Under the pieces are notes generated by a model. It searched no databases and was not told the DNA's origin. It was given only the letters and a program-made list of their open reading frames with translations. Below are positions 32,019 through 45,500 of a stretch of 64,000 bases of DNA, piece by piece; positions within the stretch are counted from its first letter, which is position 1, and every line of letters starts with the position of its first letter. Location: contig JAYMGJ010000216.1 of NCBI GenBank assembly GCA_037178675.1, positions 62,001 to 126,000 of the forward strand, read 5' to 3'. Source of the DNA: Scleroderma bovista. Its lineage: Eukaryota > Basidiomycota > Agaricomycetes > Boletales > Sclerodermataceae. Both the position numbers and the translations under genes were made by a program.

Positions 32019-35000
32019 TTACATGGACGCGAGTGGTCCGGGTTTGTCCGGGTACCGGACATGATAATCTTCTAACAGTTCTGTTGCGTTGCCTAGTTCA
32101 GTGGCTAGAAGCCAAGATGTTTCTTCGTCAGTCCCTTCGTAACCGGACCAACGTACCAAGTACAAGAGCTTGCACGTTTTGCGGCGGCGGTCAACCTTGG
32201 AGTCGAGGATCTCGGAGATCTCGAACTCCGGTTCGCCATCCACCTCGACCGGTGGTGGCGGAGGTTGTATCCGGTCCGGTATGGTATTGGGTATGGCCGG
32301 TTCAAGTTGGGAGACGTGGAAGACTGGGTGAACTGCGCGCATGGAGTCTGGAAGGCGGAGCGTAAAGGAGAGAGAGCCTACTTGAGCTATGATGGTATAG
32401 GGCCCAAGGTTCTTTTCCGATAGTTTTTTAGATGGTCGAGTAGACCGGAAGTACTTGGCTTTGACGTAGACTTGGTCACCAACTTTGAAGTCTGGTGCCG
32501 GAGAGCGTTTAGCATCCGCCGGACCTTGGTATCGTAGTTGGGCGTTAGCCATTTCTTCTCTGAGGTATTGGTGCAGCGACTCAAGGTCGACTGCGTAGTC
32601 ACGAGCCCGGGCGGAGGTCATATCACGTTCTGGGTAAACGGAGATGTTAGGGTGATAGCCTTTATTAGCAAAGAAGGGTGAAACTCCGGTGGTAGCACTA
32701 GGTGCGTTGTTGTACGCGAACTCCACCAACGGGAGTAGATCCGCCCAGTTGTCCTGCTGGTAGTTGCAGTAGATCCGGAGGTACTGTTCGAGTGTCTGGT
32801 TAGAGCGCTCAGTTTGGCCATCGCCCTCCGGGTGGTAACCAGAGGTGAAGTGGAGGCGCATGTCGAGAGCCTTTCCGAGTGACCGGAAGAAGTGTGAGAC
32901 GAACTCGGTACCGCGATCTGAGGTAACGTGGGCGGGGACACCGTGCTTGGAGAACACGTGGAGGAGGAATAGCTTTGCAAGCTCCGGGCTAGTGATAGTG
33001 TCGTGAGTAGGAATGAATATGGCCTGTTTAGAGAGCCTGTCTACTACGACCAGGATGGCTGTAAAGCCGGTGGATGAAGGGAGTTGCTCTATGAAGTCCA
33101 TCGAGATGGAATTCCAGGGCTTCTCCGGTACGGGGAGCTGTTTCAGCAGCCCGTAGGGTTTATGGCGCGGTGTCTTAGCTCGTGCGCAAGAGGTACATGA
33201 CCGGACGTAGTCTTTGACGAAGGTCCGGAGACCAGGCCAAGTGTACTCACGCCGGATTAGTTCCAGGGTCCGGTTTTGCCCAAAGTGACCAGCGAGAGGG
33301 TGATCATGCCTGTACCGGAGGACACAGAGATGGAGATCGTCTGCGTCCGGTACGTAGATACGACCGTCTAGTCGGAGGAATCCTGCTTCATCAGCGGACC
33401 AGCGAGAGTCCGGAGGGTCTGCAAGGTGGATCTGGGCAATGGGGTCAGAGGGTAGTGCGGAGAGGATGTCGCTATGGAGTGTTTCTACGTCCATGATTGC
33501 GACTGCACGGAGGACCGGGAACTCTAGATAGGTAGCGCGAAGTGAATTAGTGAGCTGTTCTTGAGTGAACACCGGCCGGAGATTTTGGGGGTTAACCCGG
33601 GTGTAGCCACTATCCCCCTCTTTGGGGTAGACGTCCCATCGTCTAGTGAGGGCGTCAGGCTTGGCACCGAGCTTACCAGGGCGGAAGCGAATGACAAGAT
33701 TAAACTGTGATAGAAACTCGGACCACCGGGCTTGCCGGCGGGAGAGTACTTTTGAGGTTGAGAAATACTCGAGATTCTTGTGGTCCGTGATGACGTCGAT
33801 AGGAGAGGCGGAGCCTTCGAGGTAGTGGCGCCAGTTCCGGAATGCTTCAAAGATAGCAAGCAATTCCTTATCGTGGGTGTCGTAGTTCAGCTCTGGAGCG
33901 GTCAAAGTCTGGGAGTAGTAGGCGACCGGACGAATTTCTCCGTCGGCGCAGGTAATAGACAAGATACCGGCGACAGCATAGTCGGAGGCATTGGTTTCCA
34001 CGATGATAGGGGTATCCGGAATGAAGTGAGTGAGAATGGGCGCAGTAGTGAAGGCATGCTTAAGTGCATTGAACGAACGTCGACAGTCCTCGGAGAAGTT
34101 CCAAGGGGCATCCTTCCGGGTGAGTCGGGTAAGGGGGACCACGATGTCGGAGTAGTTAAAGATGAACCGGCGGTAGAAATTGGCGAAGCCTAGGAAGGAC
34201 TGGATGTCCTTTACCTTTCGTGGTTCAGGCCAGTCGGAGATGGTTTGGATTTTGTCCAGAGACATAGTCAAACCTTCCGGAGATAGGCGGTAGCCAAGAT
34301 ACTCTACCGAGTCCGAGTGGAACTCGCATTTCTCTGGTTTGGCAAAGAGGCCATGCAACCGGAGACGGCGGAGCACTTCTCAGACGTGCTGCTGGTGGGA
34401 CTCCATATCCTCGGAGTAGATGAGGATGTCGTCGAGGTACACGATGACGCAGACATCCAGCATGTCAGCAAAGATGGTGTTGACAAAGCGCTGGAAGGCT
34501 GCAGGGGCGTTAGTGAGGCCAAAGGGCATTACTAACCACTTGTAAGACCCATAGCGCGTACAGAAGGCGGTCTTCCACTCATCGCCCGGAGCAATCCGGA
34601 CTAGATGGTACGCGTGCCGGAGGTCGATCTTCGAATAGATTTTAGCATGGCTAGGTGAGTCCAAAAGATCAGAGATTAGGGGGAGTGGATAGCGATCCTT
34701 TTTAGTGATTTTGTTTAGACCTCGGAAGTCAACACAGAGGCGGAGTGAGCCATCCTTCTTTTTTACGAAGAGGACCGGAGCAGCGTGGGAGGAAGCGGTA
34801 GGACGGATGAAACCTGTATTTAGATTCTCGTCGATGAAAGTCTGGAGAGCGGAGAGCTCGACCGGAGACAGTGAGTAGAGAGTTCCCAAAGGTGGAGAGG
34901 TACCTTCTTCAAGGTCAATCTTCAGATCGTACTCGCGATGTGGGGGAAGTTCAGAGGCTTTTGCCTTACTGAACACGTCCGCATAATCGCGATACTCCAG

Positions 35001-37804
35001 AGGAACTATGTCCAAGTCCGGTGGAGTAGAGGCGGAGGAAGAACGGGCCTTTGCTGAGTCAGAGGGACGCAGCTGAAGTTGGTATTTGGTGGATCCCTCT
35101 AAACTGCACGCACGCACGAATGCGGCTGCGTTAATCAGAGAGATGTGCGGAGGGGTGCAAACCGGAGTGTCGACAGATGGCGCGAGGCCGGGGTCAGATT
35201 GGCTGGAGAGGCCGGAGACAGGGTTACCGGACAGAACCGGAGAGGGAGTCGACGGGGGCGCTGGCAAACTTTCTGCAAGTGTTCGGAATGTTAAACTGCT
35301 CAATACCCAGTCAATCAACGGATTGTAGCGGGTGAGCCAGTTATGTCCGAGAACAATTTTTGCATTCAGAATCCAGCGGAGTTAGGTAAAAGGTCATGGG
35401 GGTGACATCACCGGATGCGGGGAACTTCACTGATAGGTCGACGGCTTGAGTAATTACAAAATTCGAGGTACCGTCGAAAAGCCGGAGTACAATTGGGGAA
35501 ACGGAGTAAGTGAGGAGAGAGTGTCCGAGAGCATATTTGGTATCTACAAAGCAGTGCGTGGAACCGGAGTCCACAAGCGCACGGAGTTCTGGTAAATTGT
35601 GAGACAAGAGGAAAACATGGGGCATAAGAGAGTTAGGATCGTAAAGAGCGGACGCGTTGAGGCGGGCCTCCTTGGGTGCACTTCCGGAGTCAACGCAGCT
35701 CACCGGTTGTGCGGAGGGCCGGGAGCTGCTTACTCTTTTTGACTCGGAGTTGGCACCCGAGTTAGTAGAGTCCGTCTTACCAGACTCCGCAGCGATGGCC
35801 ACAGTGCGAGCTTTGGCCTTTTTGGTCTTTTTGGGACAGTTGTCCGCAAAATGACCGGTACCTCCGCAGAACATGCAGAGGTTGTTGTCTAGTCGCCGCT
35901 TTCGCTCATCGGCGGTGAGCTTTCCATCCTTACCAAGCTTGTTGGTGAGGTCCAGTCTGGTGGAACCGGAGGAGGATGGGTTGCTGGTCGTTTTGGATGA
36001 CCCAGCAGTGGCAGAGCTAGAGGTGTTGCCGGACTTGGATTTCTCCTTGCCAGACTTGGGTGAGTTGCCTCCGGAGTCGGAGGTCTTAGCTGGGGACGAG
36101 GTGGACTGACTCTTTGTGGTACGAGCAATCTCGTCTTTGTGCTCCCAGTAGCGCGCATCGATCTCCTGGCATAGTGCCCGGAGTCCATGGAGAGTCAGGG
36201 GCTTGCCGACTCGAGCAATCTCGTCTTTCAGACGATCCGGAAGTCCGGAGTAGAACAGGCGGCGGAGCGCGCCATCTCCATAGTCCTGGACCTGGGAGGC
36301 GAGTCGGTTGAAGTCCACAATATACCGCGTAGTGCGGTGTGCGTCCTTCATCCGGAGGTGTTCGAGCTGGTGCTCGGCATCGGCAATGGGGTCGTGAGGT
36401 CCGAACGTACTCTGTAGTTCGGCGACGAAATGGACCCAGCTATCCATCCAGCGCGGACGGTCAGCCGGATCGCCGGAGTTCAGGAGATCCGGTTCGAACC
36501 ATTCCAAGGTCATCCCTTTTAGATATGACTGGGCGAAAGTTACCTTTGCCCTGTCAAGGCGGAATGCCTTGGCTCGATCCTGGAAGCAGAGTTCACACTG
36601 GACCAAGAAGGTCCTGAGCTTTTTGGGGTCCGTACCGTCGAAGGTGTCCGGTTCTGTCAAGTCCGGGTCTACTCCGGTAGGGGGTCCGGTCAAGTCCGGA
36701 CAGAAGCGGACGAAGGGGGAGAGCAGAGGGCTGGACAAGAGATTAGTCCGGCCGGAGTTGGTGACCGCTTGGATTCAACGACTAAGGACAACAAGCGTTG
36801 ATCCCTTGCGTAGGTTCCGGTCAAGAAGGGGAGACAGAGACAGAGACAGAGACGGGCAAGATCAGGAGTAGAGACTATGGTTGATTTCAGACTGAGGTAT
36901 ACAGGACGGAGTACAGGGTACTTATACTACGGAGAACTAGGGTCGAGTATTTACGGTGACAAGTAAACAGCCCAAAGGGCGGACAAGGAATAACCGGAGT
37001 TGGGACTAGGTCAGGTCCGATGAAAATAAGTAAGGTCCGGAGAAAATACTACAAGGTAGAAGATATAAACAGAGCACGGAGAACTCACGGTACTACAGGG
37101 TTGACGGAGAAGTGAAGTAACGACTGGATAGGGATTAATGCAAAGGGTCGCACTTAGCGGAAGAGTATGTGCGCGTCCAGGACCGGAGTAACGCGCAGAG
37201 GTCCGGAGTTGAGCTGTAGTGCTGCGATGCGACCGGAGTAACCGGATAAGAGTCCGGAGTTGGACATGGTCGTAACAGGTTCACGGACTTTGGCACGGGA
37301 GGAGGAGGACTTGTTGGTCCGGCGGGAAGAGCGGGAGAGGCGATTGACGGTGATGGCTAGATTGTGGAAAACAGCTAGACCAGGGTCTAGCTCTTCCGGG
37401 GCGTCGACAAACTTGTCGTCATCGTCGTCGTTGTTGTCGCCATCTCCGGGGTCGTCCAGATCATCTCCGGGACCATCCTCAGGGCCGAACCATTGGAATC
37501 GACCGGGTTCGCGACGCTCCGGAGTGGAGTCGTGATGGTAGGGGAAGCCGTCACCGGGAACGGATCCTCGGTGACCAGGGTCTGCAGAACCACGAAGGCT
37601 CTGAGACGCAGCGTCGCGACGCAGAGTCATTGACACTACTGGGCTTCGAGCTGTGAAGCCCCTAAATTGGCTTACAGAAGCCGGAGGTTGCCTGCGGTTA
37701 GACAGGGCTTGTTGGGCGGCGGATAGGTGGAGGTCGTCTACTGCACCTGCTTCCTCAGCAAGTGCTGCAGTGGTACGAGCACGAGAGCGCGTGGTCATAG
37801 TCAT
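32019..37804 (-). pseudogene. element B gag-pol polyprotein
   Basis: Starts MTMTTRSRARTTAAL (ATG 37804); interrupted by the solo LTR, after which PDTFDGTDPKKLRTFL resumes in frame. Gag ends with a zinc knuckle (CMFCGGTGHFADNC). A retropepsin-like DSG (LRALVDSGSTHCFV) follows, then reverse transcriptase (YLDDILIYS near 34430), RNase H (TDHKNLEYF), integrase with zinc-binding HHCC and D-D-E blocks (SMDFIEQL, TSDRGTEF, GQTERSNQT) and a C-terminal chromodomain (EFEISEILDSK to LLYLVRWSGYEG). Defects: a one-base frame change in an A5 run near 35353, and TGA at 34382-34380 between HV and EVLRRL. The chromodomain places it among chromoviruses. Confidence 0.9.
36655..37277 (-). repeat. solo LTR of the B family inside gag of element B
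   Basis: 623 bp, homologous to the B LTRs but clearly more different from either than they are from each other. It is flanked by GGTTC (36650-36654 and 37278-37282). Removing it with one TSD restores gag as AKVREPDTFDG. It is the product of a separate insertion followed by LTR-LTR recombination. Confidence 0.9.
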
Positions 37805-37874
37805 AAGGAAACTGGACAGGATATGCGTATGAGGTTTGGGACAGTGAACCCACACAAGTGCGAGTCTGAAATAC

Positions 37875-38496
37875 TGTCAAGTCTGGGTCTACTCCAGTAA
37901 GAGGTCCGGTCAAGTCTGGACGAGAGCGGACGAAGGAGGAGGGCAGATGCTGGACAAGAGATTAGTCTGGCCGGAGTTGGTGACCGATTGGGTTCAACGA
38001 CTAAGGACAACGAGCGTTGACCCCTTGCATAGGTTCCGGTCAAGGGAAGGAGACGGAGACGGAGACGGAGATGGACGAGAACAGGAGTAGTGACTTATGT
38101 TGATTTCAGACTGAGGTATACAGGACGGAGTACAGGGTACTTATACTACGGAGAACTAGGGTTGAGTATTTACGGTGACAAGTAAACAGCCCAAAGGGCG
38201 GACAAGGAATAACCGGAGTTGGGACTAGGTCAGGTCCGATGAAAATAAGTAAGGTCCGGAGAAAATACTACAAGGTAGAGGATATAAACAGAGCATGGAG
38301 AACTCACGGTACTACAGGGTTGACAGAGGAGTGAAGTAACGACTGGATAGGGATTAATGCAAAGGGTCGCACTTAGCGGAGGAGTATGTGGGCATCCGGG
38401 ACCGGAGTGATGAGCAGAGGTCCAGAGTTGAGCTGTAGTGCTGTGATGCGACCAGAGTAACTGGATAAGAGTCCGGAGTTGGACATGGTCTTGACA
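37875..38496 (-). repeat. 5' LTR of element B
   Basis: 622 bp, paired with 29956-30577 by TSD and sequence. The gag ATG lies 71 bp inside it. I could not assign the primer-binding site to a tRNA. Confidence 0.9.
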
Positions 38497-39240
38497 GCCG
38501 TCCTCGATACATGTTGGCTCATGGGGAGCCGGAGCGACCGTGGTGAGGGAGAGATCCCTCAGGACAGGAGTGACGGGAGTTGGGTAATGGGGCCTGTCAC
38601 CCCGTTGAGACGTTGATGAATCTTGGGGCGCAGTGCCCCAAGTCCTCCCCCCCCTCGACGTTTCAGCGGGGAATGCATCACATGTGGAGGAGGGCCCCAC
38701 GCCCAAAGGCTGAGGAGGGGCTTGTTGGGAAGCCCCCAAGGACGCGAGCCATGCCTGCAAGACCTCGTTCTCCTCACGAAGGTGCTCATTTCGCTCGTCC
38801 GCGTCTTGGAGCCAAAGCTCCAGCGAGCTAACAGGGCGATGCCCCAGCGTACGGGCCAGGCCGTCCGCCAAGTCCAATCATGCGTCGAGGAAGTCCTCGC
38901 TGCGACGAAACGACGCGAGCGCGAGATGCTCACCGTATGCGTCGCACACATTACACATGCGCGTGTGGTGGCATACGAAGGGGAGATCAGGGTGAGCACC
39001 CCAGAGACTGTCAGAAGGGTGGCCATGCTTGCGAGAGCGCGACTGCCAACGTTTATGACTCTCGCGAGTCGAGGGAGTAGGGCTAGGTGATGGCGACCGC
39101 CGCCGCTTCTCCCTGCGATGACGGTCGCGAGCCGAAGGGGACATTGAGCGTCCACGCTCATGGTGTGCGCGAGAGTGCTTTTTATCGTGCCTGTGCTCAG
39201 GCGACGATGGTGGAGAGGAGGGGCGGGATGGTGAAGACAT
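38497..39240 (-). pseudogene. element A ORF3, N-terminal part
   Basis: Starts MSSPSRPSSPPSSPEHRHDK at ATG 39240, an Arg/Ser-rich basic head (HRREKRRRSPSPSP), then SDSLWGAHPDLPFVCHHTR, CNVCDAYGEHLAL (a Cys/His-containing block), a TGA at 38880-38878, and a coiled coil (ELWLQDADERNEHLREEN). The frame then crosses to 29955 after removal of element B. It lies 335 bp after pol, on the same strand. It is basic and likely nucleic-acid-binding. The family is unnamed to me, though similar SLWGAHPDLPF proteins seem common in agaricomycetes (from memory). Confidence 0.6.
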
Positions 39241-39574
39241 GATGAGCAGCGATGAAATGAGAAGATGAAAGTAAGAGAGAAAGAGCGTAAAACGCGAGGT
39301 GGAACGTAAATTACGAAATTCGAAGTCCGAGATGAATGAATAAAAAAGGAAAATGATTGACTACCACGTGGAAAGGAACTATTTACTCCGATTAGCTTTT
39401 AACTTGGTATTTGTCACTCTTTGGTCTTGTTTTGGTTTATTTTCATTTTTTGTTGTTAGTAGCGTCAATGTTTCTTCCTCAATGGTTCCGTCTCATCCCC
39501 TGGGGGTTACTCCCCCTGATTGCATCCGTACTCCGTGCATTGATGCGCAATTCATCAGCCTTACGGGGTAGCCA
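39241..39574 (-). other. spacer between pol and ORF3 of element A
   Basis: AT-rich, with no ORF of note. It could hold an internal promoter or splice acceptor for ORF3. Confidence 0.35.
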
Positions 39575-42500
39575 TCATATTGACACCACCCCTTGCAGTT
39601 CGAGGTATCTGTCCAGGGCCTCAAGATCCCTACAGTGGGCGTATGGCTCCCATGTGGTGTCGCCCAAGTTCCATTTAACAAGGAACTCTACCTTGTTGTC
39701 GGCCCACCTATGGGCTAATACCTCGTCGACTACCCATTCAATCTCCTCATCATTCCCCACGTCGTAGAATGCTTGCGCATCTCGTTTCGGGAACAGCGCG
39801 TCGTCGTTGGGCTCGTGCCGCTTCAGCACCCCGACGTGGAACGTAGAGTGTATTCTATGAGCCTTAAGCTCAATAGGTAAATCCAGAGTGTAGGTATCGC
39901 TGGCGGTGTCCCGCCTCATGACCTTAATCGGTCCAATGTATTTGGGGATCAATTTCCTTGCACGCCCCTTGGGCATGTTCAGATTCTGAGTCCATAAGTA
40001 TATGAGGTCCCCAACCTCAAACCTGGGTGGCACACCCTTCCGCTTGTTTGTGTGATACGTCTGAGCAACTCTGCTCTCGATGATGGCATCATGGGCCATC
40101 GCTAGGTTCTCTAATGCTTGATGCACGAACGCCTTCACCCCCGGTGCCTCTGAGGGTCTCCCCTCACCCACGCGTTCCATCATCCTGGGCATGTGCCCAT
40201 AATTGAGCTCGATGGGTGCAAAACCCGTAGAGCTACTTATGCTCGAGTTAATCGCAAATTCAGTCATGGGTATCTTTGTTACCCAGTCCTTCTGGTCTGG
40301 TCGGACCATCGTACGTAGGATTTGTGTGACTGTGCGTATCGCACACTCGGATGCTCCATCCGTCTGTGGATGAAATGCCGTGGACATCAGGAGCTTCGCT
40401 CCCAGCATTCTGTGGGTCTCCCTCCAGAATGCCGACGTGAACTTCATGTCCCTATCTGAGACAATTGTCTCTGGTAATCTGTGCAACTGCACAACTTCCT
40501 TCACGTACACACACGCGAGCTGTGAAGCTCTAACGGTCGTATTGACCGGCACCAGGTGGACCATTGACGTGAGTCTACACAGCACGACCCACATATAGTC
40601 GAACCCTTCGCTTGGGGGAAACGGACCTACAAAGTCCATTGCGATTGACCCCCAGGGCCTAGTTGGTATGGGCATGCTGTGTAGGAGGCCTTTTGGCCTC
40701 TGGTTGTCGGTCTTTGTGGCCTGACATATGGCGCATGACCGACAGTACTTGTCAATCTCTCGGCCTAGTTTCGGCCACCAATACCATCTGTGGACATAGT
40801 CCACTGTTCTCTGGGCCCCCAGATGCCCTAATATTCGATGCGCTTGTGCGATAATCATGGCGATTATAGTGTCGCCTTCATATTCGGTGTGAGGTACGCA
40901 GAGGACTTCTTCCCCTCCTCTGTTATCTGTATATATGAGGTCGCCCCTCACCCTGAACGTTGCGAAATGTTCGGGCTCTTCAAGCACTTTGGACAGCACG
41001 CTGTCGTTCTTGTATCCCGCGCTTATAGCGCCTTCGAGCCCCGGCTGCGCTCGTACATGGTTTGGTAGGTCGGGTGAGCTACCCACAGATTCAAGTAGGC
41101 TGGGATCGTCTCCCGAACTTTCGGAGAGATCATCTCCCTTACTCATCTCGGCGTTGGTCGCCATCTCTTCTGCTTCCATCCTACAAGCTTCCTTCTGCTC
41201 AGTCATCCTCCTGTTCTTCGTCGTGGGTTCACCCCCCACTTCCCTTATCGCGCTAAGGCGCAGTTCCTGCCACCGATCATGGGGAAGATTGTCCCCTTCT
41301 GGGTCCAGGCGAATGTCAGCATTTGCCCAGTCTATATCTTCATTGGAGGCGCATTCTCCACCTCTGTCCTCGTAATACCTGGACAGACAGTCCGCTACTT
41401 TGTTCTCCGTACCCTTGACATAGACAATTGTCGCGTCAAATCTGGACATATAATCCAGCCATTGTACCTGTCTGCTGGACAGCTTTCGCTGCGTCTTGAG
41501 ATATCCCAATGCCTCGTGGTCGGTGACGATCGTGAATTTGAATCCGAGGAGCTTGTCCTCCCACTTCATTAATGCTTCGATTATTGCGAGTGTCTCTCGC
41601 TCGAAAGTCCGATAGTTCTGCTGGGCATCCGTCAACTTCTTTGACATGAACCCCGCGGGTCTACAGGTCTTCCATTCGGGCCCTTGCCCATACAGAGTGC
41701 CTACTCCATAAAGTGAAGCATCACACACAAGCCATATAGGCTCAGGTTTTGAGGGGTCGATGGGCCTCAGAATAGGGTATTTGCACACCAGCACCTTGAT
41801 AGTTTGGAAACACTTATCGTGGAGTTCCCTCCACTGGAATGGATGACCATTCCTCTGTATCCCTGTGAGAGGCGTGGCGTATGTAGACACGTCGGGCATG
41901 AACTGTGCCAGGTATTCTATGAGGCCCACAAATCTCTGTACCTCATTCAGATTCCTTGGGGTCCTCCAGCCTCTGATCCGGGACATCTTGTCCCTGTCAG
42001 CATGAACGCCCTTTTCATCAATGACATGTCCGAGGCAATCGAGCCTTATCGCATATAAGTTGCATTTCTCCTTCTCGAGGTAGAATCCGTTCTTCCTCAG
42101 TATCTCGAATATCTTTCTGAGGTGCTGTTCATGCTCCTTGATTGTCTCACTATAGACGAATAAATCATCGAGATAAGCGTAGACGAAACAACCCAGATGG
42201 TCACGGAATATAACTGTCATCAGACATTGGAACGTCGCTGGGGCGTTGCAGTCCCCTTGTTGCATGACCTGACTGAGGAAGGTCCCATAAATCGTGGAGA
42301 ATGTGGTCTTCCACACATCCTGAGACTCTATCCTCACCTGTTCATACGTGTTGGATAGGTCTATCTTTGAGCGGTATTTCGCTCGCGCTACGTCCATCCG
42401 GATCTGATCCTGATCAGGGAAGGGAGTGACGTCCTTGACAGTATTGTCATTCCTCTTCCGGCAATCTACGACCGTTCGTAGCTTGCCAGTTTTCTTCGGG

Positions 42501-45500
42501 ATGCATAGCATTGGGGCAGCCTGCGGGACGCTCTTCATTTCCCACCATCCAGCGTCGGTATATGTTCATATCTTTTCCGACAACTGTTGTTTCAGCGTGT
42601 CTGGACACCTGGGCAGATGGTACGAGTACTGTTTGCCCTCGTCTAAAAGTGGTATCCTGTGGTTCACCTCCCGCAAGGGTGGTAACTTCGGGATCATCCC
42701 ACTTAATATGTCACTATATTCTTGGAACCACTGGCTCCGTAATCAAGGTATATCCCCCTCAGTCATGGGCTTAACTGCCCTAATTCCTGTGAGTCTCCTC
42801 GCTGTAATCATAGGTTCTGCTTCGTTTACCGGGTCGATTCTTCCAACGCTCCCCCCCCCTCCCCTGCGTACGCGCGACCGGGCACCAGCCAGGTCCGCCT
42901 GCGTAGGCAGTCAATCGCGTCGAGGAGGGTTCCCCAATACACGCATGCGAGATGGTCTCGCAGATGGGGCCTCGGGGTCCTGTAACATGGGAATCTCTCC
43001 ACACCCAATGCGCAGTTTCTGTTGACCGAAGTTGACAACAGCGGCGTTCTGCCACAGGAATGGTATGCCTAGGATGCAATCGTAGCGATCGATATTCGCA
43101 ATATCAAAGTATATTTGGGCTGAAAATGCCCCGATTGATAGCTGAGTGCGCGCTCCATGGGTAATCCTCGAGCGGCTACCCACGCATCCCAACTGCAAAG
43201 TGAGCTGTTGCTCAAGGGGGAATGTAGCCACACGGGTGACCGTGGCGAACGCGGGGCTCAGGAAATTCCCCGTAATCCCAGTGTCAACCATAGTGAGGGC
43301 ACAACACCCATGAATCAGTGCCTCGACAGTAACGCAGGCCCGGATGCCTGCGGGAACCATCGGGTGCAAGATCGTCCCTTGCGAATTATTTGCATTCAAT
43401 GCATATCGGAACGCTTGAGCCACGGGCTCAGTGGTCATCACGGCCATGCGCCGGTCAATCCTTGCCGAGGCCCTGTCCCCATTCCATGCTCCTGAAGAGA
43501 TCACGGTCTCTCGACCATTTCCGCGTACTATGACAACCGTGTCGTCCTCGTAATGTAATATGCTTGTTTCTGTCAATGCCTGGGGGCGCATGTCCCCCAC
43601 AGAACTTGCTGGAGCAGGCACGGGGAACTCCATCACTAAGCCGTGAATTCCCATGCCTGCCACCATGCGATGCAGTTCGCTTTCGAGCAGGTCGTCACGC
43701 TCTTCACCATCAGCGATCATCACCGTGGGACTAACCGCCCTTGCAATGTCATCTACAGGCTCGGGGGCCTGTACCTCTACATTCATGGGCCTAGTTCGCT
43801 CAGGTACCGCTTCACCGACGTCAGCCAATGGTTGAGGGGACGTCACGCGCCCCTCGTGCGCGTTGCACCTTCGTGCCCAGTCGCACTGCATCTGTGCCTG
43901 GTCACAGTTGTTCCATCCCCTATTGTACTCTTCTCGAGCGTGCTGCTCAATTTCCCTCAGCGCAACTACAACTGAAGGGTTGCCATTCCACACCGCCTCG
44001 TCAAGGTGGCGGATGTACGCTGTGCATACCGCACAATCCCCCCAGTGTATCGCGCCATAACGCGCCCTCCAGGTCCAACGTGAATGTACTTCCTGCGCGA
44101 CAGCGCTGTTGGCCTCTACTGGCCTTCGCTGAGGGCTTTCCCCGACCTCCGATGGGCCTGGGGTTAATCCAGTACTGGCGTCTGAGGAATCAATCCCCTC
44201 GTTATATTCCACTTGCATGGAACAACACTGGACGACATGTTCGTCATCGGGTTCATCGAACTCCTCTATGGGGTGCATCGCCCCAAGGAATCCGACGAGT
44301 TCATCATCGTCCTCTTCTTCGTCAATAGTAGAATACACGTCGAGGTGTTCCGCCTCTATCTCATTGTGTTCTTGCGCTTCCTGTGCGTCATCACCTGCTT
44401 TCTCCTCGTTGAGATCGATGGCGGGGTGATCTTCCCCAATTCCTTCATCCTTTGAGGTGTCAACCTCATCCTCATGCACGTCCACTGCGTACAGTCGCGC
44501 CTGGGGGGCCTTCCCCTTATCTTTCCTTGGGTGCCAGCACTCGGATGCGAGATGTCCCTCGTTCCCGCAGTTGTAGCAAGTAATTCCCTTGCGGAATGCA
44601 GCGTTGCCTGACTTCTGCGCTGTATTGGGGTTGTTTGCCCCTGCATTTGCTCCACTATTCTGGGAACCCTGCCTCTGAGAGCAGGTCCCCTGATCCTTAC
44701 CCCCCTGAGCGCTGGTGCTCCTATCTCTGTCAAGGGGCCTCCTGTACAACAGATTCCCCTTTCTCACAAATTTATACTGTTGGTGACTGCTATTGTTGGT
44801 GCTGCTGCTCTTGCTTGCATCTGAGCGATTATTGCTTGAGGATCCTTTGGAGATCAACCCTCCACTTTGAGGATTATTCCTCGTCATCAGACTCAGAGCC
44901 TTTTGCGCTCCTTCCATTCGTTTCACCTCGTTGAGGATCTCGTCCATGGAGGAATGTTCCGCCGTTATCCCTCGCGCTTCTAGTACCGTCTTAACAATAG
45001 ACAGGGGCAGGCCCCCAATGAACTTCCTCCTGAATGAATACTCATCAGGGGGTTCAACCATGCGGTGCGCCCGCCTTTTCAAATCATTGTAGAATGCGAG
45101 CGCTCCCTTCTCGGGGGAGTAGCGCGTGCGGTCATAATTGATGGCGGCCTGTTGGGCAGTAGCCTCGTGGATGAATCGCTTGAACAGTCCACAGATCAGG
45201 TCCTCAAAGGACCAGTAGCCAGTGCGCCTTTCCAGCGCGTCGACCTCCTGGTCATACCACTCGGCGGCCATATCTTCGAGGTACAGCCCCGTATACAGGA
45301 CGCGATCTCCGTCGCACCCATACCCAGTGATCTTGAAGGTCCTGAAGTATTTGAGGAGCTGGGTTAGCCAATCGTTGAACTTCTCCATGTCGTCCTGGCC
45401 CCCATACTTCCCCGGTTTTGGCGGGTTCATTGCCTTCACCTCAGGGCCTAGTGGCCCATCAGGCTCGTCACCCACTTGCTCCCTAATACGCTGGCTGTAG

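Larger units (their letters stand above)
29956..38496 (-). mobile_element. Ty3/gypsy chromodomain retrotransposon B
   Basis: 8,541 bp, flanked by GCCGT (29951-29955 and 38497-38501). It has 622-bp LTRs with TGTCAAG...CTTGACA termini, gag-pol on the minus strand, a purine tract next to the 3' LTR (complement of 30578-30590) and an antisense gene between pol and the 3' LTR. It is inserted in ORF3 of element A. Its own gag is split by a solo LTR of the same family (36655-37277). Confidence 0.92.
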
